Source of the DNA: an uncultured Eggerthellaceae bacterium
Lineage (GTDB): Bacteria; Actinomycetota; Coriobacteriia; Coriobacteriales; Eggerthellaceae
DNA length: 8,577 nt
Reading direction: 5' to 3'
Assembly: GCA_947632575.1 (NCBI GenBank)
Contig: CANRPV010000060.1
Coordinates: forward strand, 1-8,577
Positions 1 through 5,899 of this stretch are shown piece by piece. The first letter of the stretch is position 1; every line of letters begins with the position of its first letter. The translations under genes and the position numbers were made by a program. The notes under the pieces are model-generated. The model saw only the letters and a program-made list of their open reading frames with translations. It searched no databases and was not told where the DNA came from.

Positions 1-399
1 CAAGGGAAGCCCTTTGTGGGCGCGGCGGGAAAATACCTCGACGAACTTCTCTCGATCGCGGGGCTTAAACGCGAAGAGGTCTATATCGCCAATATTTTGA
101 AATGTCGGCCGCCTTCAAATCGAGATCCGCAGCCCCTCGAGATCGAGACGTGCACGCCCTATCTCAGAGAGCAAACCCGTACTATCAATCCTGAATACAT
201 CGTCACCTTGGGAAACTTCGCGACGAAATTCATCCTCAAGACTGATATGGGTATCACACGCTTGCACGGGAGTTTGCAGCAAGCTGGTCGTTTTAAGGTG
301 GTTCCCATGTTCCATCCGGCGGCTGCTCTCTATGACAGCAGCAAGAGGGTCGCGCTCGAGGATGATTTCACCACCTTGGGCGAGCTGTTAAGCCAGTAA
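1..399 (+). CDS. Family-4 uracil-DNA glycosylase, 3' part
   Basis: This gene is open from the first base of the window, so its start and N-terminus lie outside; 132 codons and a TAA stop are visible. The protein is expected to excise uracil from DNA as the first step of base-excision repair in the cytoplasm. Seen: a PFVGAAGKYLDELL stretch (visible residues 4-17) typical of family-4 enzymes after the catalytic GEAPG motif, then NILKCRPPSNRDP (31-43) with C35, and C51 sixteen residues later. This C-x15-C pair would supply two ligands of the [4Fe-4S] cluster. HPAAALY (105-111) is the DNA-intercalating loop region with the conserved HP. The CxxC pair and catalytic Glu of the family lie upstream, outside the window. 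A GTG at 16 is in frame but lies inside the conserved core and is not a credible start. Followed by a 215-bp gap. Confidence 0.92.
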   Translation, partial: QGKPFVGAAGKYLDELLSIAGLKREEVYIANILKCRPPSNRDPQPLEIETCTPYLREQTRTINPEYIVTLGNFATKFILKTDMGITRLHGSLQQAGRFKVVPMFHPAAALYDSSKRVALEDDFTTLGELLSQ

Positions 400-419
400 A
401 TCCTCTTTTGACGGGTGGG

Positions 420-459
420 TTCACATCTTCTGGTGTGCGCGCCCATAAAGATGGGTGAA
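420..459 (+). terminator. Weak hairpin after the glycosylase gene
   Basis: TTCACATCTT (420-429) can pair with AAGATG then TGAA (448-459), giving about ten base pairs with a two-base GG bulge and an 18-base loop. The following bases (460-475) are pyrimidine-rich but the T run is interrupted. It may be a poor rho-independent terminator or an RNA 3'-end stabiliser. Its position 20 bp after the stop codon supports a 3'-end role, but the fold is imperfect. Confidence 0.3.
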
Positions 460-546
460 ACTTCGTTTCTCCTCTAGGGTTGATCAGCATTTTGCGCTAA
501 AATCGTAGGGCACTAAAAGCAAGTGAACTGCAAGAGAGACGGTATT

Positions 547-576
547 GCGGGCCTTTGGCGCGTGGCCGCCTTTTTT
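547..576 (+). terminator. Intrinsic-terminator-like hairpin in the nfnA leader
   Basis: GCGGGCC (547-553) pairs with GGCCGC (564-569) with one bulged G, and a run of six T residues follows (571-576). This is a textbook rho-independent terminator shape. It lies about 148 bp after the glycosylase stop and only 38 bp before the nfnA start, so it could be a premature terminator (attenuator) in the nfnA leader, the end of a short untranslated RNA, or a late terminator of the upstream transcript. Upstream bases can form other small stems (GCAA 530-533 with TTGC 545-548; CACT 511-514 with AGTG 522-525). The first of these shares two bases with the terminator arm. A TAAAAT at 498-503 resembles a -10 box but has no well-spaced -35. 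I looked for T-box conserved bases and did not find them. Confidence 0.55.
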
Positions 577-614
577 ATTGTCAGTTTCTCTATAGTCCAA
601 TGAGAAGGAGTCCT

Positions 615-1502
615 ATGTATCTTATTGAGCAAGTGGAACAACTCAATCCGGAGGTTACGCGCATGGTCGTGCGGGCTCCGCAGATTGCCCGCAAGATCAA
701 GCCTGGCCAGTTCATCATGCTGCGCATCGACGAAACGGGCGAGCGCATTCCTCTGACCATGAGCGATATCGACGTGCTTTCCGGCACCGTCACCATCGTA
801 TTCCAGGTCGTTGGCGCCACCACCATGCGTCTGGCGCAAAAGAAGCCCGGCGAATACCTCACCGACTTTGTCGGCCCGCTGGGTAACCCCACCGAGCTGG
901 ACAACGTGGGCAAAGCCTGCGTCATCGGCGGCGGTCTTGGCGTGGCCATCGCCTATCCGCTCGTGAAATGGCTCCACTCTCAGGGCTCCGACGTCGATGT
1001 CATCGTCGGTTTCCGCAACAAGGACCTGGTTATTCTCGAGAAAGAACTGTCTCTGTCCGCGAGCGAGCTTATCGTCACCACGGATGACGGAAGCTATGGT
1101 GTCCAGGGTCTTGTGACCCAGCCGTTGCTGGAGAAGCTCGAAGAGGGTGTGAAGTACGACCTCGTGCTGGCCATCGGCCCCATTCCCATGATGAAAGCCG
1201 TGGCGAAGGTGACCAAGGAGGCGGGCATCAAGACCGTGGTCTCCATGAACCCGCTGATGATCGACGGTACCGGCATGTGCGGCGGCTGCCGCGTTAAGGT
1301 GGGCGACAAGTATATGCACACCTGCGTTGACGGCCCGGACTTCGACGGCCACCAGGTGGACTTCGATGACGCCCTGCGCCGTGAGCGCATGTATCGCGGG
1401 TTCGAGCGCCAGTCCGCCGAGCACACACGCGAAGTTATTGAAGCTTCAGGCGGGAACTGCCATTGCGCATCAATGGCCTCCGCAGTAAGAAAGGAGGCCT
1501 AG
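615..1502 (+). CDS. nfnA: NfnA: FAD/NAD-binding [2Fe-2S] subunit of NADH-dependent ferredoxin:NADP oxidoreductase
   Basis: This 295-residue protein belongs to the PyrK/SudB-like ferredoxin-reductase family. With NfnB it would form the cytoplasmic bifurcating transhydrogenase that couples NADH and reduced ferredoxin oxidation to reduction of two NADP+, reversibly. Seen: an N-terminal FAD barrel with RIPLT (44-48), a nucleotide-binding GGGLGVA (105-111), IGPIPMM (187-193) in the NAD domain, and a C-terminal iron-sulfur site with D217, C222, C225 and C237. Characterised NfnA proteins use three Cys and an Asp for the [2Fe-2S] cluster, and D217 is the natural candidate. ATG at 615 is chosen because AAGGAG (605-610) sits four bases upstream; the in-frame ATG at 555 lies in the terminator-like hairpin and gives an unrelated extension. 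The C-terminal tail carries an extra CHC (282-284). PyrK is the alternative, but nfnB follows after 3 bp and no pyrD is present. Confidence 0.87.
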   Translation: MYLIEQVEQLNPEVTRMVVRAPQIARKIKPGQFIMLRIDETGERIPLTMSDIDVLSGTVTIVFQVVGATTMRLAQKKPGEYLTDFVGPLGNPTELDNVGKACVIGGGLGVAIAYPLVKWLHSQGSDVDVIVGFRNKDLVILEKELSLSASELIVTTDDGSYGVQGLVTQPLLEKLEEGVKYDLVLAIGPIPMMKAVAKVTKEAGIKTVVSMNPLMIDGTGMCGGCRVKVGDKYMHTCVDGPDFDGHQVDFDDALRRERMYRGFERQSAEHTREVIEASGGNCHCASMASAVRKEA

Positions 1503-1505
1503 GCC

Positions 1506-2951
1506 ATGGCCGATTACGAGATCAACCGGCAAAAAGAAAAGACGCCGATGCCTGAGCAGGATGCCCAGGAGCGTGCGAAGAACTTCAATCAGGTGGCTTT
1601 GGGTTATGACGTCGAGCAGGCCATCAACGAGGCTCGTCGTTGCCTGCAGTGCAAGAATCGTCCCTGCGTTGACGGTTGCCCGGTGAACGTGCCGATTCCC
1701 GACTTCATCAACTGGGTAGCCAAGGGCGATTTCGCCATGGGCTACGCCACCAACAAACGCGCGAACGCCCTGCCCGCCATCTGCGGCCGCGTCTGCCCTC
1801 AAGAGACCCAGTGCGAAGGCGTCTGCACGCGCGGCAAGACTGGCGATCCAGTAGGTATTGGATATCTGGAGCGCTTCGTCGCCGACTGGGGTTTTGATCA
1901 TCCGGCTGAGGCTGCCGCCGCCTTCGCGGTTCAGCAGGGCCGCAACGCCAAGCTCCATGGTTTTAGGGTGGCTATCGTCGGTTCAGGTCCCTCTGGACTT
2001 ACCTGCGCGGGCGAGCTTGCCAAGCAAGGCGCCGATGTCACGGTTTTTGAGGCTTTGCATGCGGTTGGCGGCGTGTTGAGCTACGGCATCCCCGAGTTCC
2101 GTCTGCCGAAGGATTTGGTGGCGCGTGAGATCGCTCTGACCGAGACCCTTGGTGTGAAGTTTGAGAACAACGTGGTTATCGGCAAGCTCTTCGACGTGAA
2201 GGAGCTTATGACCACCCAAGGTTTTGACGCGGTGTTCATCGGCACCGGCGCTGGCCTGCCGAGCTATCTTTACATCGAGGGCGAGGGTCTCAACGGCGTT
2301 TGCACCGCTAACGAGCTGCTGACCCGCGTGAATCTTATGAAGGCCTATGAGTTCCCCGAGTATGACACTCCGGTCTACGTGGGCAAGAAATGCGTGGTCG
2401 TCGGTGGCGGCAACGTCGCCATGGACGCGGCACGTACCTCGCTCCGTCTTGGCGCCGACACAACGATAGTTTATCGCCGTGGTCGCGAAGAGATGCCTGC
2501 AAGGGTCGAAGAAGTTCGCCATGCCGAGGAAGAGGGCGTCAAATTCAGCATGCTCACCAATCCGGTGCGCCTGATCGGCAACGATGACGGCTGGCTGACC
2601 GGCGTTGAAGTGGTTGACATGGAGCTTAGCGAACCTGATGAGAGCGGACGCCGCCGTCCGGTTCCGGTTGAGGGAAGCAACCATGTGATCGATTGCGATA
2701 TGTTCGTGATCGCCATCGGCAATCACAGCAATCCTCTGATCTCCCAGACCACTCCTGAGATCAAGGCCAATGAGCGCAACCTGCTGATCGTGGATCCCGA
2801 GACCTGTGCCACCTCTATGCCGGGCGTTTTCGCCGGTGGTGATGCGGTCAGTGGCGCCGCGACGGTTATTTTGGCTATGGGCGCCGGGAAACGCGCCGCC
2901 GCGGGCATCGCCGAGTACCTGACCAACAAAGCCAGCGAAAATCAGGCTTAG
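1506..2951 (+). CDS. nfnB: NfnB: NADPH-binding bifurcating flavoprotein subunit (glutamate synthase small-subunit-like)
   Basis: This 481-residue protein is the large Nfn subunit, carrying the bifurcating FAD, two [4Fe-4S] clusters and the NADP(H) site. Seen: an N-terminal cysteine-rich domain with C46, C49, C54 and C58, followed by C93, C97, C103 and C107. A dinucleotide fold VAIVGSGPSGL (155-165) binds FAD. GGVLSYGIPEFRLP (188-201) is the family's flavin-site loop. A second dinucleotide fold VVVGGGNVAMDAAR (297-310) with YRRGREEMPA (323-332) binds NADPH, and GVFAGGDAVSGAATV (440-454) closes the FAD site. The length matches NfnB and the GltD-like family. AAGGAGG (1491-1497) overlaps the end of nfnA and is well placed for ATG 1506, so translation is probably coupled. 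GltD itself is the main alternative, but no glutamate synthase large subunit is adjacent and nfnA is, which favours NfnB. Confidence 0.89.
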   Translation: MADYEINRQKEKTPMPEQDAQERAKNFNQVALGYDVEQAINEARRCLQCKNRPCVDGCPVNVPIPDFINWVAKGDFAMGYATNKRANALPAICGRVCPQETQCEGVCTRGKTGDPVGIGYLERFVADWGFDHPAEAAAAFAVQQGRNAKLHGFRVAIVGSGPSGLTCAGELAKQGADVTVFEALHAVGGVLSYGIPEFRLPKDLVAREIALTETLGVKFENNVVIGKLFDVKELMTTQGFDAVFIGTGAGLPSYLYIEGEGLNGVCTANELLTRVNLMKAYEFPEYDTPVYVGKKCVVVGGGNVAMDAARTSLRLGADTTIVYRRGREEMPARVEEVRHAEEEGVKFSMLTNPVRLIGNDDGWLTGVEVVDMELSEPDESGRRRPVPVEGSNHVIDCDMFVIAIGNHSNPLISQTTPEIKANERNLLIVDPETCATSMPGVFAGGDAVSGAATVILAMGAGKRAAAGIAEYLTNKASENQA

Positions 2952-2977
2952 CAAAGATCGGGATCAGGGACTTTCCT

Positions 2978-4546
2978 GTGGACTTTGATCCCGTCGCCTA
3001 TATCAACGAGCCGCGCTGGCGCAGCTCCGTCTACGGACTGGAGCGCATCAGCGCATTGATGGAGCGCTTGGATAATCCCGAGCGCTCCTTGGCTTTCATT
3101 CATGTGGCAGGAACCAACGGCAAAGGTTCCACCTGCGCCTATCTCTCTCATATACTGCAGGCTGCCGGCTATCGCACCGGGCTTTTTACAAGCCCCTATC
3201 TTTTCCACTTCGAAGAGCGCATCAGGGTCGATGGGACAGACATTTCCTCTGATGAGCTTCTGCACATTACGCTTCGGGTAAAGGACGCCGCTGAGGAGGT
3301 GGAGGCCAAGCTTGGCAGCCATCCGACGGAATTCGAGCTCATGGCTGCGGTGGCCTTTTGCTATTTTGCCGAGAAGCACTGCGATATCGCCGTCGTCGAG
3401 GTGGGGCTTGGCGGTCGCTTAGACGCCACGAATGTGATCGAGTCTCCACAGGTTTGCGTTATCACGCCGATCGCGATGGACCATCAGGAACTTTTAGGGA
3501 ACACGCTTTCGGCTATCGCCTCTGAGAAAGCGGGCATCATAAAGCCTGGTGCCGCGGTGGTTCTGGGCTTGCAAGAGCCTGAGGCGCACGAGGTGCTGAA
3601 AGAGGCGGCCGGCCGTGCGGCTTGCCCCTTGTTTGAGGTTTCACGGCAGGATTTAATCGTAGATCCTCTGGGGCCTGATCTCGGCGGGCATTCCGACTGC
3701 CGTCAAGATTGCCGCAATGATTACCACAATGATTACCGTCGTGATTACCGCAATGACTACTATCAAGATTGCCGTCATTTTAGATATAAGGGCATGGCTT
3801 TTCAGACGAGACTTCTCGGACTCTATCAGCCCGAAAATGCTGCTTGCGCCATCGAGGCTATAAGGGCTTTGAGGTCGCGCGGTTGGGACGTGTCGGATGA
3901 GGCCCTGGGGGAGGGGATCGCTTCGACCCGCTGGCCTGGGCGCTTCGACTGGGTAGCTTTAAGTCCGCTTACCATCATCGATGGGGGCCATAATCTCCAA
4001 GGCGCTCAAGCGCTTAGGCGCTCTCTCGAGGAGCTCATAGGTTTTATGGGCGATATGGGGGAGATAAGCGGTATGGCTTTCGAAGATAGTTCGAAAATCC
4101 CTGAAATCCCTGAAACCCCGAAGGTTACTTTTGTGATGGGTGTTCTGGCCGATAAGGACTACCAGGATATGATCTGCGAGATCCTTCCTTTGGCTGATGG
4201 TTTTTTCACCTATACACCGAGCAATCCTCGAGCGCTTTCAGCAGAAGACCTCGCTACGACTATTGAGGAACTGGCCTCAGGTCAAGGCCTGCCTGTCGAT
4301 CGAGGTAGATCGTGCAATCAAGCCCGTACGTGCAATCAGAGTCAGCAAGACGACAAAGACCTGTCAGACGACTTGGGCAGGTCGCACAACCAAGCCCAAT
4401 CGAGCGTTCTGTATATCGAAACGGCAGAGGACCCGGCAGAGGCGCTGGCACAGGCCAGATCATTTGCCGGGTCCTCGGGAATCGTGGTGGCGTTCGGGAG
4501 TCTCTATTCGCAGGCTCAGCTTTACGAGGCGATTCAAACTCTCTAA
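2978..4546 (+). CDS. folC: FolC: folylpolyglutamate synthase / dihydrofolate synthase
   Basis: This Mur-ligase-family enzyme uses ATP to add glutamate to folates, and in many bacteria also joins glutamate to dihydropteroate. Seen: P-loop GTNGKGST (45-52), the omega-loop region TSPYLFHFEERIR (71-83), EVGLGGRLDATN (141-152), DHQELLG (168-174), SEKAGIIKPG (182-191), PENAA (285-289), RWPGRF (318-323), and a DGGHN box (335-339) where most relatives have DGAHN. VMGVLADKDY (386-395) and VVAFGSLY (503-510) complete the C-terminal domain. At 522 residues it is well above the usual 420-450. The excess lies in three low-complexity stretches: about 233-268 (seven DCRx/DYxx repeats), about 355-382 and about 435-475. 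All core motifs are intact, so it is probably active. GTG 2978 is chosen: AGGGA (2966-2970) lies seven bases upstream and the N-terminus matches the family. It starts 26 bp after nfnB, probably in the same operon. Confidence 0.94.
   Translation: MDFDPVAYINEPRWRSSVYGLERISALMERLDNPERSLAFIHVAGTNGKGSTCAYLSHILQAAGYRTGLFTSPYLFHFEERIRVDGTDISSDELLHITLRVKDAAEEVEAKLGSHPTEFELMAAVAFCYFAEKHCDIAVVEVGLGGRLDATNVIESPQVCVITPIAMDHQELLGNTLSAIASEKAGIIKPGAAVVLGLQEPEAHEVLKEAAGRAACPLFEVSRQDLIVDPLGPDLGGHSDCRQDCRNDYHNDYRRDYRNDYYQDCRHFRYKGMAFQTRLLGLYQPENAACAIEAIRALRSRGWDVSDEALGEGIASTRWPGRFDWVALSPLTIIDGGHNLQGAQALRRSLEELIGFMGDMGEISGMAFEDSSKIPEIPETPKVTFVMGVLADKDYQDMICEILPLADGFFTYTPSNPRALSAEDLATTIEELASGQGLPVDRGRSCNQARTCNQSQQDDKDLSDDLGRSHNQAQSSVLYIETAEDPAEALAQARSFAGSSGIVVAFGSLYSQAQLYEAIQTL
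3695..3778 (+). repeat. Seven tandem 12-bp units inside folC
   Basis: Seven consecutive 12-bp units with a consensus near GATTACCGCAAT encode the four-residue units DCRQ, DCRN, DYHN, DYRR, DYRN, DYYQ and DCRH (FolC residues 240-267). The copies are degenerate at the third and internal positions, yet each begins GAC or GAT and has TGC or TAC second. The segment is more AT-rich than the flanking coding sequence. It falls between the N-terminal ATPase domain and the PENAA region, where a variable surface loop is plausible. Confidence 0.9.
4095..4120 (+). repeat. Short 9-bp repeat inside folC
   Basis: AAATCCCTG occurs twice head to tail (4095-4103, 4104-4112) and is followed by a diverged third copy, AAACCCCG. 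It encodes the KIPEIPETPK segment of FolC (373-382), at the edge of a low-complexity insert of about 27 residues preceding the conserved VTFVMG strand. Confidence 0.7.
4304..4396 (+). repeat. Spaced GRS(C/H)NQA repeat in folC
   Basis: Two 21-bp segments, 4304-4324 and 4376-4396, encode GRSCNQA and GRSHNQA (FolC residues 443-449 and 467-473). Between them a further TCNQS at 451-455 looks like a partial copy, followed by a Gln/Asp-rich stretch. The region sits in the C-terminal domain before VLYIETAEDP, and the family normally has a short loop there. Confidence 0.65.
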
Positions 4547-4548
4547 AT

Positions 4549-4577
4549 CTTCAAGCTCCCTCAGCCTAGCTCTGAAG
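4549..4577. terminator. Imperfect inverted repeat between convergent folC and acpP
   Basis: CTTC and AGCT (4549-4557, with one bulged A) can pair with AGCT and GAAG (4568-4577, with a CT bulge) across a ten-base loop. It spans the 19-bp gap between the two convergent stop codons and enters the acpP 3' end. Neither strand has a following T run, so a bidirectional terminator is only a possibility. Confidence 0.25.
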
Positions 4578-4790
4578 CTTATCGATATAGGCGACGACGT
4601 CGCTTACGGTCTCGAGACCTTCGGGCTCTCCAAAATCTATGCCCAGTTGATCTTCGAGGGCAACGATCAGCTCCACCAAATCCAGCGAATCGATGCCGAG
4701 GGTCTCAAAGGTGGCATCCTCGGTTACTTTCGTCGGATCAATATGCAGGTTGTCCTTCAGGATGGTTCGAATAACCTCGATGGTCTCCAT
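4566..4790 (-). CDS. acpP: Acyl carrier protein
   Basis: This 74-residue acidic protein carries acyl intermediates as thioesters on a 4'-phosphopantetheine arm, normally for type II fatty-acid synthesis in the cytoplasm. Seen: the attachment motif GIDSLDLVEL (32-41) with S35 as the modified serine, a short helix-rich sequence before it, and the usual end TVSDVVAYIDKL (61-72). Where canonical AcpP has a PDEDAEKI-like stretch after the second helix, this one has FGEPEGLE (53-60). ATG 4790 is chosen because GAGGGG lies about six bases upstream; a longer frame reaching 4850 would overlap hpf and add an unrelated 20-residue extension. It lies 13 bp downstream of hpf and is probably co-transcribed with it. 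No fab genes are adjacent, so it could be the primary carrier or a second, specialised one. Confidence 0.93.
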   Translation of the reverse strand: METIEVIRTILKDNLHIDPTKVTEDATFETLGIDSLDLVELIVALEDQLGIDFGEPEGLETVSDVVAYIDKLQS

Positions 4791-4803
4791 GGGAATCCCC
4801 TCG

Positions 4804-5397
4804 TTAATTCTCGTCGCTTTGGCCATAACGAATAAGGCCGTAACCACCATCGCGGCGGCGATAGATCACGGTAACCAAATCGGTATCGCGGTCGGTATAC
4901 ACGAAGAAGTCGTGGCCGATGAGGTCGATCTGGATAAGAGCTTCCTCTTGGGTAAGCGGTACAGGCTCCACCTCTTTGACGCGGATGATCTCATCTTGAG
5001 AGAGCTCATCCATCAAACGATCGAGATCCAATTCGGTTTCGGGACGGGCGTCTTCACGAGCATAATCAGCAGCCACTTCGGCACCGCGCACCCGGCGGTC
5101 GATGATGCGAGTCTTATATTTGCGAAGCTGACGAGCCACTTTGGCTGCCGCCACATCGATAGCGGCATTCATGTCTTCGTCGCTTTCTTCCACATGGATG
5201 ATGCGGCCTTTGGCTTGAACGGTAACTTCGCAGACCGCTGGCAGAGGATTGGAGGGGTTCTTCTCTCTGCGGAGAACCACCTCGGTGGAGATAGCCTCAG
5301 AATCAAATACCTTGAGGGCATTGCCTATCTTCTCTTCAGCGTACTTACGCAGTCTGTCAGAAATGTTCATTTGTCGTCCGGAAACTGTGATAGCCAT
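4804..5397 (-). CDS. hpf: Long-form ribosome hibernation promoting factor
   Basis: This 197-residue protein should bind the 30S decoding region in starvation or stationary phase and pair 70S ribosomes into inactive 100S dimers. Seen: an N-terminal S30AE domain (about 1-105), starting MAITVSGRQMNISDRLRKY with a basic helix KVARQLRKYKTRI (86-98). An acidic linker rich in Glu and Asp follows (about 107-135). The C-terminal dimerisation domain (about 137-192) contains EEALIQIDLIGHDFFVYTD (151-169) and YRRRDGGYGLI (179-189), both hallmarks of long HPF. The length is normal for the long form; short forms lack the last domain. ATG 5397 has AGAGG about six to ten bases upstream. The gene is divergent from csoR across 187 bp and heads a probable hpf-acpP operon. 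I saw no convincing promoter for it: a TATGCT-like -10 near 5460-5470 has only a distant TTCACA. Confidence 0.95.
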   Translation of the reverse strand: MAITVSGRQMNISDRLRKYAEEKIGNALKVFDSEAISTEVVLRREKNPSNPLPAVCEVTVQAKGRIIHVEESDEDMNAAIDVAAAKVARQLRKYKTRIIDRRVRGAEVAADYAREDARPETELDLDRLMDELSQDEIIRVKEVEPVPLTQEEALIQIDLIGHDFFVYTDRDTDLVTVIYRRRDGGYGLIRYGQSDEN

Positions 5398-5502
5398 GAT
5401 GTACCTCTTCGTCTCGAGGGTTTACTCAGGCAGGCAACTGCTTTCACCCGCTGTGCTCTAAGCATACCTGAAAAGCGCCACTATCTGTGAAGAGATCAGC
5501 GA

Positions 5503-5534
5503 TTGACAGCATATCGTTAAACGTTGACAGAATA
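5503..5534 (+). repeat. 21-bp-spaced TTGACAG direct repeat upstream of csoR
   Basis: TTGACAGCATA (5503-5513) and TTGACAGAATA (5524-5534) are near-identical and start exactly 21 bp apart, about two helical turns. The second is the likely csoR -35 box. The first has no -10 at proper spacing in the forward direction, so it may be a fossil duplication or part of a regulator site. Confidence 0.6.
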
Positions 5535-5553
5535 CCCCCAGGGGGTATATAAG
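5524..5553 (+). promoter_or_regulatory. csoR-copA promoter
   Basis: A perfect -35 TTGACA (5524-5529) precedes TATATA (5546-5551, 16-bp spacer) or TATAAG (5548-5553, 18-bp spacer), giving a strong sigma70-like promoter some 25-30 bp before the csoR ribosome-binding site. The transcript would begin near 5559-5562. Its spacer is almost wholly covered by the palindromic operator, so repressor binding would block RNA polymerase. Confidence 0.75.
5532..5548. promoter_or_regulatory. CsoR operator, perfect 17-bp palindrome
   Basis: ATACCCCCAGGGGGTAT is a perfect inverted repeat about a central A (5540). A C-run facing a G-run flanked by TA is the known form of CsoR operators, and this site lies directly before csoR. 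The apo-repressor would occupy the promoter spacer and -10 start, and Cu(I) binding to CsoR would release it. I infer autoregulation of the csoR-copA operon. Confidence 0.82.
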
Positions 5554-5584
5554 ATGTGTTGTAACAATCGACTTGGAGGACACT

Positions 5585-5887
5585 ATGACTGAATCGGCAG
5601 CGTGCTGTCGTCATAAAGCGCAACCACGCAATGATGAGTTTCGCAAAGACATCGACCGTCGCATCAATCGAGCGGTAGGCCAGCTCAACGGCATTAAAGC
5701 GATGATTGATGACAACCGCTACTGCGGGGATGTGCTCACGCAGTTGGCGGCGGTGGAAAGCGCCGTGAGACGTATAGCCTCCATAATCATGAGGGATCAT
5801 CTTAAAACCTGCGTCATCGATGAGATCAAGGCGGGTAATGAAGAAGTAATCGACGAGGTCATGGACCTCTTTCATCAGTTTGGTTAA
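5585..5887 (+). CDS. csoR: CsoR-family copper-sensing repressor
   Basis: This 100-residue helical regulator of the CsoR/RcnR family represses copper-efflux genes until Cu(I) binds. Seen: the family core RRINRAVGQLNGIKAMIDD (25-43) and the metal residues C47, H72 and C76. The spacing of 25 then 4 residues is that of copper-responsive CsoR (Cys-His-Cys) and argues against the nickel RcnR type. An extra CCRH (7-10) lies near the N-terminus and could bind metal, though family members vary there. ATG 5585 follows TTGGAGGA (5573-5580) at ideal spacing; a TTG at 5573 in the same frame overlaps that ribosome-binding site and is rejected. The gene is followed 12 bp later by copA, and the palindrome overlapping its promoter supports autoregulation. 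Confidence 0.94.
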   Translation: MTESAACCRHKAQPRNDEFRKDIDRRINRAVGQLNGIKAMIDDNRYCGDVLTQLAAVESAVRRIASIIMRDHLKTCVIDEIKAGNEEVIDEVMDLFHQFG

Positions 5888-5899
5888 AAAGGAATGGCA

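Noticed and set aside
504..580. T-box riboswitch before nfnA
   Set aside because: GGTATTGCGGG loosely resembles the T-box core, but the invariant TGG bulge is absent, no specifier stem is visible, and nfnAB is not an amino-acid-linked target.
513..1424. Long minus-strand open frame (303 codons) opposite nfnA
   Set aside because: The plus strand encodes a complete, motif-bearing NfnA with a good ribosome-binding site. The antisense frame is His/Ala/Val-rich shadow sequence with no recognisable domain.
615..1502. PyrK, electron-transfer subunit of dihydroorotate dehydrogenase
   Set aside because: No pyrD or other pyrimidine gene is adjacent, and an NfnB-type partner follows after 3 bp.
1983..2954. 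Long minus-strand open frame (323 codons) opposite nfnB
   Set aside because: It is a codon-bias shadow of nfnB, whose plus-strand motifs are unambiguous, and it shows no family features.
3695..3778. CRISPR-like array
   Set aside because: The units are 12 bp, head to tail with no spacers, degenerate and in frame within folC, so this is a coding microsatellite-type repeat.
4693..5490. Plus-strand open frame (265 codons) across acpP and hpf
   Set aside because: It is antisense to two clearly conserved proteins and has no domain or ribosome-binding site of its own.
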